DNA of 64,000 nucleotides from Jacaranda mimosifolia (Eukaryota; Streptophyta; Magnoliopsida; Lamiales; Bignoniaceae): NCBI GenBank assembly GCA_018894105.1, contig CM032127.1, forward strand, positions 33,934,760 to 33,998,759. Direction: 5' to 3'. The position numbers were made by a program, and so were the translations under genes. Shown piece by piece: positions 1 through 10,475 of this stretch. Each line of letters starts with the position of its first letter. The stretch's first letter is position 1. The notes beneath the pieces are model-generated. The model searched no databases and had not been told where the DNA came from. It saw only the letters and a program-made list of their open reading frames with translations.

Positions 1-1192
1 CCCTTGATGGGTTTGATTTTACATTAACTTGATTGGCCTTCTTCAACTTTAAATTAATTTATGTCCAATTAATTCAAAACTAGATTTGGGCCAATCCGTT
101 GATCATCAATTTAACTGGGTTTAGACTTTGAGTTAATTAAAATCTAAGTAATTCAGCATTTCAATTAATTAGAAACCATATAAATTGGTTTAACCAATTA
201 ATTCTGCAATAGATAGTTGTCATAATAAATAAGATAATTGAATTACCCAATCAATTAATTTTAAGTCCTTAGATTAATTGAAGCCCAAGGTTAAAATTTT
301 CCAGTCAAAACTTTGACCAAGGTCTTATAAGACAAGATAGATAGGCTCGGTATTTAATTAAAGCTTAAGTGGATAAGTATTTTATTTACTTTCACAAAAT
401 CTTGAGATAAATATTTTATCGGTTATTTAGGATGAAATATCAAATGCTACTATTAATTTTTATTTTACTCTCCACTTATTTTTTCAAATACTGCACTCTG
501 TACTTTTTGTAAAAATTTAAGAATCACTCCCTATTTGTTTCAGAAAGACTTAAATGCCCTTCTAATTAGTCAAAACAACCAAAACGTCCAATGATGAAGA
601 TGATATTCATACTTCCTCATGAAATGTAAGCTTCAAACACAACCATTTAATTTAACATAATATAGGTTCAAATGTTATGCATTTGGTAGAATAAATTATG
701 TAAGTATTTGCCAAGATAGTTGCATTCATTTCTATTGTTTGACTTAAGTTACAAGAATTATAATTTTTAGAATTTTACCGTGCTTTATTTCAACATGTGA
801 GTACTCATATATGTAAATAATTGGGAGAACTTTTAGTTTGGAGATTATTATGGGCTTTTTCATTTAAATTCGTGTTATTCGAAAAAAATGACTCATTTAG
901 TAATATAGCGAATGAATTAAATGAAATGTCTTTTTATGTTCAGTATTATCTTCTATGATATTTTGTGCAGTTATTGTTGGACAAGAGATGACATCATACA
1001 AATCTTTTATTGGGTATTGTAACTTCCACCTATGAATTGTGCTATTATTTTTTGCATGTTTTTTTCATGTTACATTAACCCTTTGTTTTTCTATATACCT
1101 TATCTAATCTAAGGAAAAATAGATGTATACTGATTGGTTAAACAAATGTAATATCTAATTTGATGTTCTTCATATTCACAATGTGTTGTGCA
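1..1192. other. AT-rich sequence without recognisable gene
   Basis: No convincing open reading frame, RNA gene or match to the retrotransposon family filling the rest of the window. The first 330 bases are rich in AATTAATT and contain phrases such as CCAATTAATT and GAAGCCCAA that resemble the U3 part of other plant LTRs, so a remnant of a different LTR family is possible. Bases 420-1190 look like ordinary AT-rich spacer. The stretch ends exactly where the RT1 LTR begins. Confidence 0.5.
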
Positions 1193-2590
1193 TGAAAGCA
1201 AGAGTAGCATTAGGATCCATAAATAAAAACTTCATAAGCTTGAAAATAACTAAGCTAATCAAGCAACCAAGGATCTAGTCATGCTATAGATCTGGATTAG
1301 GAAGAAGAATTACCTCTTGTAGCTCAAAACAAGGAGAAGATCAACTATCTCTCTCGGATCTAGAAACTGTCTAGAATTGGCATAGCTGAAAGCCAACAAC
1401 CTTTGCCCTGACTACACTACTCCAAAAAACACCAAATTAAATTTGAAACACCTCCACACAAAGGGAAAGCTACTGTGAAAAAATTGGAGCGAAAAGCCTT
1501 ATGGATTGATCCAAAAAAAATTCATCAACTGGAAGCTATAGTAGGTGGATCTCCAAAACTAAGCAAGTCAAGTCTCTTGCCTCTATTGATATGATCCACG
1601 CACCAAATAATCTTTCAATTTACCCTAAAAAGAAGCTGGAGTTAGAGAGGATAAAATGAGGTAGAGGAGGCCAATTTTCAAGTTGGGAAGAAGAAGGAAT
1701 GCAAAGCTCAACACATGATGCAATGCATGGAGGGATGGAGAGGGAGAGGGAGAGGGAGAGGGAGAGGGAGAGAGAGAGAGATTTGGGAGGAAATACAAGA
1801 ATCTAATTCTCACACTTTTAGCAATGTTATTTTTGAATTTGCTTACCCTCCATATCTATATATAGAGGGTGAAAGGTGTGATGCTGGTTGGCATCACCCC
1901 TTCCTCAAGGTGACCGCCCAAATGGCAAATTCAAATTCAAGTCTTACTTGAATTTCATGTGCATTTCAATTTCATTTGAAATCTAATTCCAAATTAATTA
2001 AGATGCTAATTTAAATGAACACTTCATTTAAATTTTGCCTCCAAAAAGTATTCTTTCCTTTAATTAAGTTAAACACTTTAATTTAATAAATTAACCTTTG
2101 ATTTACCATGGATCCTTAGATCAAAGGACTAATAATATGCACTAGCGTAAGCGGGAGAATTAACCACTACCGACTTACCACTACGACTATCTAGTAGATT
2201 ATCCGGAGGGTCTTCAATGCCTTGTTCTCTAACAAGCACCCACTAACATGCACTCGTATCTCATACAGTTGTTCATGGAATGGAGCAATATTCAACTCTT
2301 GGATTTATGCATCATTAGTGCAAGTTTATCCGAATCTTAGATGCCCTATCTCATAAGATCCTATGACTTGGAAGATTTAAGATCACGATCGTGTGAGATT
2401 TATTCCATGGTTATCGAACTAATTTTCATAGTCATAAGTGATCTAGGCACTTTATCCAAATACAAGTGAAGTAATAGAGATCATAAGATGAAGATGGGCA
2501 TATAAAGAATATCATTCAATTAAGATTGTTTTACAAGGAAATAGCTTTTACAAGGCCAATCTAATTGGCTTGCCGGGTATTATTCCAATA
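1193..2590 (-). repeat. RT1 3' LTR
   Basis: 1.4 kb copy of the family LTR (normally ~2.2 kb). It runs from TGAAAGCA at 1193 to TATTCCAATA at 2590, the reverse complement of TATTGGAATA, in which the usual TG start has become TA. About 0.85 kb of U3 is missing at about 2098, where the AT-rich block jumps directly to a segment normally much further along. A minus-strand TATA box (CTATATATAG) lies at 1856-1865. Beside it is an imperfect palindrome, GGTGTGATGC at 1875-1884 with GCATCACCCC at 1891-1900. A splice-donor-like GAG/GTAAT is on the minus strand at 1312-1314. Confidence 0.9.
1735..1781. repeat. GGGAGA/GA microsatellite in RT1 3' LTR
   Basis: About seven GGGAGA units run into pure GA. They lie in the transcribed part of the LTR, at the place where the other LTR copies carry GAGAGAGATTTTGG. 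RT5 has an (AG)n tract at the same position, so the site is a recurrent expansion point of the family. Confidence 0.9.
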
Positions 2591-2606
2591 ATCTCCTACT
2601 TGCCCT
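2591..2606 (-). promoter_or_regulatory. RT1 polypurine tract
   Basis: On the minus strand AGGGCAAGTAGGAGAT lies directly against the 3' LTR start. It overlaps the pol stop codon (2605-2607). This is the plus-strand DNA primer site expected at this position in LTR retrotransposons. Confidence 0.8.
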
Positions 2607-5600
2607 AAAGCCAATGCCCCATGGCCTTAAGACCTATCTTCTCAAGATGTTCTTCAAAGACCTTTTGCGCTAGGGGTTTAGTCAGTAGATCTGCTATATT
2701 CTCTTCTGAGGTAACACTCTCCACCCGGATATTGCCTCTATCAATGATCTCTTGGATCAAATGATATCGCCTCAAAATGTGCTTAGATTTCTGATGAGAT
2801 CTTAGATCTTTGGCTTGTGCCATTGTCTCAGTGTTGTTACAATAGACAACTATTGGCTCAGCAATACTAGGCACTACATTCAACTCTTGAATGAAGTTTT
2901 TCATCCAAACACCTTCCTTTACAGCTTTCGAAACTGCAATATATTATGCTTTAGTGGTGAAATTGGCCGTGGTGTCTTATTTAGAATTCTTCCAACTCAC
3001 CACACTGCCATTGAGGCAAAATATAAATCTAAAAGTGGATTTGAGGTCATCTATATTGGATTGGAAACTTGAATCCAAAACCCCCTCTGGTTTCAATTCT
3101 CTATTACCGTATACCAAAAACAAGTTCGTAGTCCTTCTCAAGTTCTCAAGGATTGCTTTCACAGTTTTCCAGTGACTCTCACCGAGATTAGATTGGAACC
3201 TATTCGTAATGCTTAGTGAGTGTGCCACATCCAGTCTTGTACATTGAACTGCATATATTATGCTACAAATAACTGAGACATAAGGTATGTGAGACATCCT
3301 TAGTTTCTCTTCCTCAGTCTTAGGGAGCCATAGACTTTGAGAGATAAATGCCATGTCCCATGGGAAGAAATCTCTTCTTAGATTCTTTCATACTAAACCT
3401 CTTTAGTATCTTGTCAATATACGGGGTTTGGGATAGCCCCAATATCCTCTTAGATCTATCTCTATAGATACGTATTCCCAATACGTAAGATGCTTCTACC
3501 AAATTCTTCATGGAGAATTATGTAGATAACCATGCTTTAGTACACTCTAACATTCCTACCTTATTCCCAATGAAAAAGATGTCATCGACAAAAAGCACAA
3601 TAAACTATACTGAACTCCTACTAGCCTTCTTGTACACACATAGTTCATACACATTTTTGACAAAGCCAAACGATTTGACCCTTTTGTCAAAATGTATGTT
3701 CCAATTTAGGGATGCTTGTTTGAGTCCATAAATAGATCTCTGGAGCTTGCAAACCTTTTGCTCACTTACCTTAGATATAGAACCTTATGGTTGCTCCATA
3801 TAGATTTCTTATTCAATGTCACCGTTGAGGAAAGCGGTTTTCACATCCATTTACCATATCTCATATTCATAATATGTAGCTATGGCAAGTAGAATCCGAA
3901 TGAACTTAGGCATAACGACTGGTGAAAAGGTTTCCTTGAAATCGATATTGGGTCTTTGAGTATAACCCTTTACCATTGGTCGTGTCTTAAAAGTCATCAT
4001 TTCTCCATCCACTCCAACCTTTCGCTTATAGATCCACTTGCAACCAACATAAACTATTCCCTTTAGTGGATCTACCAAAGTCCATACTTTATTTGAGTAC
4101 ATGTCTCATGGCTTCAAGCCAACATCCCGAATCTATGTCCAACATAGCTTCCTCATAGGCCTTTGGATCATTATCTGATTGGCCATTTTATGAAGGAATT
4201 CGAACCTTTTGGGTTACTTCTTAATTTGGTCCGACCTACGTAGAGATAGTGTACTAGGCTTCACTTGCTCTTTTGTTTCCACCACTTGTGGGATTTCATG
4301 ATCATCTTAAACTTTATCAAGTCCAACAATAATGCCATTTCTATCTAATAGAAATTACTTTTCTAAAAAGTAGGTGTTTCTCGAGACAATGACCTTTTGT
4401 TCCGAGGGATCATGGAAATAGTAACCTACAGACTCTTTAGGATATCCCACAAACTTGCACAAGATGGATCTACTATCCAACTTATCTCCCACTGTCCGTC
4501 TCACGTAGGTGGGAGATCCCCAAACTTTAAGATAATGGTAGGAAGGTGGTTTGCCATGCTATATCTCATATGATGTTTAAGCAATCATTTATTAATGTAT
4601 TTTAAGCAATCAAAGAACCATTCTTTAATGCTTTCAACTTTCAATTCGATATAGAAAAATCAAATCCTTCATTATCAAAAATGGGAATTAAAATAATATT
4701 CTTTACAAGATGGGGAACATAATAAACTGGATCAAGTACAATACAAGCATTCCCCAGGTCCAACTTATTAAAGCCTTGGAAAGTGGCTGCAACTCTTGCT
4801 TTATTTCCTAAGCGGAGGATCATACCCCTTTCACTAAGACTCTTTCTTTTTTTCATCTCCTGTAATGAATTACAAAGGTGAGAACCACATACGGTATCAA
4901 ATACCCATGTGGAAGAATTTATCGTCATGTGCATTTCAATAAAGTACATACCTTTCTCGAGGTTTGCAAGGTAAGCTTTGCAATTTCTTTTCTAATGCCC
5001 CTTTTTGCCGTAGTGGAAACAACTAGCTTCGGTTCTAACCTTCTTCTTAATCCTCCTGGAACTCTTCTCGAGTTCTTCTTCTTACCTTCTTTTTTAGGAC
5101 CCCTAAGCCCCTTTGACTGGGAGGAGGATGCAAGCATAAGGGGTTTCTCATTTCTCATAGTCGCCTCCATGGTTACAAGTATATTGATCAATTGGTTAAT
5201 CATAACATCTTGCTTGGACGTATTTAAGTTCATAAAGAGTTGATCATATGATGGTGGCAATTACTGTAGGATCAAATCTACATAAAGGTCATTATTCATG
5301 ACCACATCTAACTGTCCAAGCTTCTCGATGAGTCCAATCATCTTAAGGCCGTGATCGTGGACATTTGACCCTTCATTCATCCTCGCCCTAAAGAGCTCTT
5401 TAGACAAAGCGACCCTTCCATGTCTACTTTATACACCATCAACTCTTGCAAGTGTATAGATCTCTCAAGCATGTTTCATGTGCTCATGAGTCTTTTGGAG
5501 CTCATTGGACATGGATGCCATCATGACATACCTCACTTGTAGATTATCATCTACAAATTTTGTGAACAACTTATGTTGTGCGTTGGTGGTGTCATCACAA

Positions 5601-5742
5601 AGTGTGTCCACGAGACTTTGATTAAGGACATAAGTCTGCTTTCAGAGTTAAGAATGATTGTAAGGTTCCTTAACCAATCTTAGAAGTTCAGCCCGATTAG
5701 TTTATTGGTTTCCAAAATACTTACAAGTGGACTTTTAGCCAT
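2605..5742 (-). pseudogene. RT1 gag-pol polyprotein remnant
   Basis: Degenerate copia polyprotein read from the ATG at 5742 to the stop at 2605. Gag occupies about 5742-4990. The protease motif FDTVCGSHLCN lies near 4885. RT begins near 4100 (KVWTLVDP, GCKWIYKRK). The RT active site reads FVDD at about 3581-3592. The RNase H end (SKHILRRYHLIQEI, LTKPL) is a clean 99-residue frame at 2605-2904. The integrase catalytic core is deleted at about 4590: sequence jumps from the IN C-terminal side straight to the protease/zinc region, losing roughly 0.7 kb compared with RT10. Several frame changes and stops separate the blocks. The knuckle that should bind RNA (CX2CX4HX4C) is mutated. It cannot encode a working polyprotein. 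Confidence 0.88.
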
Positions 5743-7708
5743 TTTGATTGAAGATTTCGAAAATCTACAAGAGGCGAAAAAAGAGTATAAGCATGTGATT
5801 GATTTGATATTAAAAACATGTTTATGGTCTTTCAAGCATGTTTTCCTCCCACGATTTTATCAAATCCTTCACCCCCAAGAAGAATTTGAGAAATCATATT
5901 TCCTAGTGAGAATCAAGATCCTAAAGACTTGCAAGTAGATCCTCGTGACCAAATACATATCCATGACCAATCCAAAGGTAAGCAACTTTAGCTAATTGCA
6001 TCTCATGCAATTCTTGATATATTTTGCCTCACTATTTCTTGTAGATCCCCTGATGGATGTCATCTACATTACTTGCTATTAAGTCAAACCTACCAATCAA
6101 ACTTTGATTCGAACAGGCGCCACAACATCCCCCGTGACCGACTGTACAATGAGTGGGCATTCCGAAATCAAAGGTGTATCTCACGCAAAGTATATGGTCA
6201 TAGCTTTCCACCTAAGTATGACCCCCGTGATCGGATGTATATCACACAAAGGTGGTAGCATCATTATGCCATATACTATTGTTAGAAGGCTTGGATTAAT
6301 TAAAACGCTTTTAATTTGTATCTATTTTGACTTAATATTTGAAAAGTACTTAGACATTCTAAGTGGAGGGTTTTTGCTTGCAAGGATCTGATCATTTTAT
6401 CTTCTTATTTAGGTTTTCTATATTCTAAACATGTATCTCATACATCAATAGGATATGGAAAGCATAGATAAGTAATTGTGCCCAGCATGCTCCTAAGGTG
6501 GGATAACCTTAAGCCTAACCAAGTAGTACACTTAGAGCCACCGGTGCATCACCTAATTGATTTTAGGTAGGTTGATTAAATCTAGCTATTACATGATTGT
6601 ATCACACATATTCATGGGTCTTCAAAAGTCTCCATGCCTCCATTGGTCTCCATTACTCCATGCAACATTCATATGAATAGGAAATTCTCACTCCTAGTGA
6701 TTCTACTCTCATAACTTTTTCAAGGTAGAAATAAAGAGGCATGTAAGCCTCAATTTAATACAGCCCATTTCAACAACTTGAAATAATTAAAATAAATATT
6801 AAAGGCTTATGATTATCCCCATTCACTGATCATCCATTCAACAATTAAATGAACAATAAATAAATCTAGAATTAACAATTAATTCTAACTACTAAATGCT
6901 TATCTCGTAAACAAATAATTGAACAAGTATAAAATTTATGCCATTATTGGAAGACAAACTTTAGCCAATTTTCAAAAGCATTCAAAATTGCCAAACATAA
7001 TATTGATAGCTTGCACAACAGTTGTGCATCTACTATGTGTGGTGTAAAAACATTTCAAGCACAAAAGGAGTTGGAAAATATGCTCAAGACTCACCAAGAC
7101 CTCAAAACAGAGGCTACTGTCTAGCTTAGGTGTGCGGCTGGGCTAGCCGTGCGCACAACGTGCACGCAGCGCCTAATAGGGCTCGGTAGCCCCATGTTTT
7201 AAGGTTTCAAAGTGTTTCAAGTCATTTCCACTTAACTTTCATGTACCAATAGTTTTAGAACATGTTCCCAACATTAAAACACATATTATAGATGAATTTC
7301 CAGATTAAAAACCTCTATTACAAATGGAAATTCAAGTGCTCAATCATGCCTCCAAAAATTAGAAAAAGCTAAAATCATATTCTTCAAAATCTCTAGTACA
7401 ACTCTAATCAAATAGGATCTAAAAATGACCAAAACTCTTTTGATCAAACATCAAGATGCTATATCACCATATAACATCAACAAATGCTAAATCAACATTC
7501 AACATGCATCACTATGAATCGAGACATACTAAAACATAAATCAACACTTAAATCACATAATAGCATGCTTTCAATTCATCAAGCAATAGAACCACAAGCA
7601 TCATCAACCAAACACTCCAATCCATCACTTGGATCAAGTATTTGGTGTTTTTGATTAACTCATTACATAAATCAATCAAACAATAATCCAAAACATAGCA
7701 TTAAAAAG
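5743..7708 (-). other. RT1 5' leader
   Basis: Untranslated leader between PBS and gag, about 1.97 kb. It holds the polypyrimidine tract plus TAG just before gag (5765-5790 on minus). Four spaced copies of the CACTCGGTCACGGGGGTC-like motif occur at about 6218-6240, 6126-6150, 6042-6064 and 5937-5959. A GC-rich island (7105-7193, GCGCACAACGTGCACGCAGCGCC) follows. The short open frames here are not conserved between copies. Confidence 0.7.
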
Positions 7709-7720
7709 TCTCCGATACCA
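7709..7720 (-). promoter_or_regulatory. RT1 primer-binding site
   Basis: On the minus strand this reads TGGTATCGGAGA, close to TGGTATCAGAGC, the complement of the 3' end of initiator tRNA-Met. It lies two bases inside the 5' LTR, as in the other copies. Confidence 0.85.
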
Positions 7721-7722
7721 CT

Positions 7723-8528
7723 TAAAAGCAAGAGTAGCATTACGATCTATAAATTAAAACTTCATAAGCTTGAAAGGATCTAGTCATGCTGTAGATTTGG
7801 ATTAGGAAGAAGAATTACCTATTGTAGCTCAAAATTAGGAGAAGATCAACTATCTCTCTCGGATCCAGAAAATATCTAGAATTGGCACAACAGAAAGGCG
7901 ACAACCTTTGCCCTAGCTACACTACTCCAAAAAACACCAAATTAAATATCCAACACCTCCACACACAAGCTACTATGAAAAAATTGGAGTAAAAAGCCTT
8001 CTGGAACGCTCCAAAAAAATTCGCCAATCGAAAGCTACTGTAGGTGGATCTCCAAAACCGAGCAAGTCAAGTGCCATACCTCTATTGATATGATCCACAC
8101 ACCAAATAATCTTCCAATTTCCTCATACTAGAAGCTGGAGTTAGAGATGAGAAAATGAGGTAGATGAGGCTGATTTTCAAGTTAGGAAGAAGAAAGAATG
8201 CAAAGCTCAACATATGATGCAATGCATGGATAGAGAGAGATTTTGGAGGAAATGCAAGAATCTAATTCTCACATTGTCATCAATGTTATTTTCAAATTTT
8301 CTTACCCTCTATATCTATATATAGATGGTGGAAGGTGTGATGCTAGTTGGCACCACACCTTCCTTCAAGGTGATTGCCCAAGTGGCAAATTCAAATTCAA
8401 GTCTTACTTGAATTTCATGTGTATTTTAATTTTATTTGGAATCTAATTCCAAATTAATTAAGATGCTAATTTAAAAAAACATTTCATTTAAATTTTCCCT
8501 CCAAAAAGTACGCTTCCCATTAATTAAA
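7723..8528 (-). repeat. RT1 5' LTR, truncated
   Basis: The inner 0.8 kb of the LTR. It starts TAAAAGCAAG (TG has become TA) and includes the minus-strand TATA box (about 8314-8324) and palindrome arms at 8333-8342 and 8350-8359. Homology to the LTR stops at about 8528, after CCATTAATTAAA, where unrelated CACTA-associated sequence begins. Confidence 0.85.
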
Positions 8529-9564
8529 ACTTGAATGATAATACTTCTTTAAAACCTAACACTTTTGTTTGACTCATATACCTATTTGCTTACCATGGCT
8601 TTGGTAGCTAGATAAAATTTAGGATTAATGTTTTGAACTTGTATTTATGCCTATGGATGGATGAATGTGGTTAGTATTATGTCTATGGATGGATGGATGT
8701 GCTTGCTCTTTTGTTTACTGAAGGAATCATGAAGTTAGTATACTTCACATTTTAATTTTTTCTATAAATTCATATCCAAATTTAGCTGTTGAACAAGGAG
8801 AAAAAACACTTTTTGTAACAAAATTATATTGTTACAAAAATAATTTATTGGTAAGAAATTTGTTGGCCACTTTTCTTAATCGTAATAAACTAATTTTATG
8901 TATCCGTAATGAATTATTTTACTTATTCGTAACAAATTATTTACTAATTCATAACAAATAATTACTCAATCTTAATTAAGAAATTATTTGTAACCAATTC
9001 ATTGCTTATTTGTAACAAAATATTTTAATCTTACAAGTCATAGGTAACGAAACATTTTGTTGTATATACTAACTGTAACAAAACTCTTTATATCCTTTGT
9101 ATTGAATTTGTTAGTTATGTATTATATTAGTAACAAGAATCTTATTAAAATAAAATTATTATTTAACTAATCATAACCAAATTGTCTAAATTTTTTGTTA
9201 TACAAACAATTTGTAATGAAACAAAATAAATAAATAATATTATTATAATATGCATTTTTAACGAAAAATAAAAGGTGAAAAAATAGCCAACGTTTTGGTA
9301 ACTAGGTATTTCGTTACGCTATAAAAATCTATGGTAACTAACATTATTTTGTCACTAATACGAAAATTTTTGTGACGATACATTGCACCACCATAAGGTC
9401 ATCATTCGTAACAAATCATAAATTTTGTTACTAAGACTTTTTGCGACGAGCTTTAGGGCATGGAACTTCAGTAATGAAAAATTCATTACCAATATTTTGG
9501 GTAACGAATTTCAGTGTTATGGTAATGAAATTATTCATTACTAAAGGTGTACTTTGTTGTAGTG
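8529..9564. mobile_element. CACTA (En/Spm-like) DNA transposon end
   Basis: The right terminus, read on the minus strand, begins CACTACAACAAAGTACACC, the signature of plant CACTA elements. It abuts retrotransposon LTR sequence without a gap. About 750 bases inside it carry many copies of a subterminal motif, GTAACAAA / TTCGTAAC / GTAACGAA, in one orientation and inverted near the tip, as expected for transposase binding sites. The left 250 bases (8529-8780, with GGATGGATG repeats) lack such motifs and no left CACTA terminus is found. So this is a truncated or non-autonomous copy; no transposase frame is present. Confidence 0.75.
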
Positions 9565-9774
9565 CATATAAGACTTATTCTATGACCACTACTCAGTGCG
9601 TTACGAAGTCCCATAGTCTTATGTGACATAAGAGCTTCAACCAAATACCAGTGAAGAATTAATGAGCAAAAGATGAAGATAGCCATATAATAAATATTAT
9701 TCAATCAAGATTGTATTACAAGTGAAATAGTTTATAACGCCAGTGTAATTGGCTTGCGAGGCACTATTCCAGCA
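9565..9774 (-). repeat. RT2 3' LTR, 5'-terminal fragment
   Basis: Only the first ~210 bases of the LTR remain. It starts TGCTGGAATAG on the minus strand at 9774. It ends at the CACTA terminus, where CATATAAGACTTATTC matches CGTGTAAGACTTATTC of other LTRs, two G-to-A changes. Confidence 0.85.
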
Positions 9775-9788
9775 ATCTCACACTTGCT

Positions 9789-10475
9789 CTAAAGGCAATT
9801 CCACATAGTCTTAAGATTCATCTTCTCAAGATGTCCTTCAAAGACCTTTTGTGATTGGGGTTTAGTTAGTGAATCTACTATATTCTCTTCTAAGGTAGTT
9901 CTATTCACTCAAATGTCGCCTCTATTAATGATCTCCCAGATCAAACAATATTATCTTAATGTGTGCTCGGATTGTTGATGAGATCTTGGCTCTTTAGCTT
10001 GTGCTACTGCTCTGCTATTGTCACAGAAGGCAACCACTGGCTTAGTTATGTTAGGCACTACATTCAACTTTTGAATGAAGTTTTTCATCTAAACACCTTC
10101 CTTTGCATATTCTAAAGCCGTAATATATTCGGCCCATATGGTAGAGTCGGTCATGGTGTTCTGTTTGGAAGAGTTCAACTTACTGTCCTGCCATTGAGGC
10201 AAAATATTAATCCAGAAGTGGATTTTTGGTCATCTACATCTAATTGAACACTTGAATCTAATATCCCCTTGAGTTTCAATTCTCTACTACTATATACTAA
10301 AAATAAGTCCTTAGTCCTTCTCAAGTACTTAAGGGTTGCTCATACAGCCATGAAGTAACTTTCACCAAGATCGAATTAGAAACGACTTGTAGCACTTAGA
10401 ACATGTGCCATATCTAATCTTGTACATTGAACTGCATACATTAGGCTCTCAATAACAGAGGCATAAGGTATGTGG
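9789..10475 (-). pseudogene. RT2 RT C-terminus and RNase H
   Basis: Minus-strand RNase H domain and the tail of RT, the downstream half of the RT2 polyprotein. It ends in a stop at 9789-9791 beside a PPT (AGAGCAAGTGTGAGAT at 9775-9790). Recognisable pieces are the segment ending in the LTKP-type box and the region corresponding to YASVIESLMYAVQ. Frameshifts break it up. At 10476 the frame is interrupted by RT3 and resumes at 19032. Confidence 0.8.

Larger units (their letters stand above)
1193..8528 (-). mobile_element. RT1, decayed Ty1/copia LTR retrotransposon
   Basis: Reading on the minus strand, the order is 5' LTR (from 8528 down to 7723, truncated), PBS, leader, gag-PR-(IN)-RT-RNaseH, PPT, 3' LTR (2590-1193). 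The left end begins with the family LTR terminus (TGAAAGCA on plus, i.e. ...TGCTTTCA on minus). The five bases flanking it are GTGCA; no matching duplication can be read on the right, because the 5' LTR breaks off at a CACTA transposon. The next sequence beyond that is an LTR piece belonging to RT2, so RT1 and RT2 may share an LTR. Confidence 0.85.

Noticed and set aside
1..1192. Left half of the RT6 LTR displaced by RT2
   Set aside because: The sequence does not match the RT6 3' LTR, so it is not the missing flank of the RT2 insertion.
1625..1951. Two open frames with SPSPSP or RGRGRG runs on opposite strands
   Set aside because: They are translations of the GGGAGA microsatellite in the RT1 LTR; no conservation in sister LTRs.
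4878..5243. 121-residue plus-strand frame
   Set aside because: Antisense of RT1 gag; the basic lysine-rich gag stretch read backwards gives the apparent hydrophobic protein.
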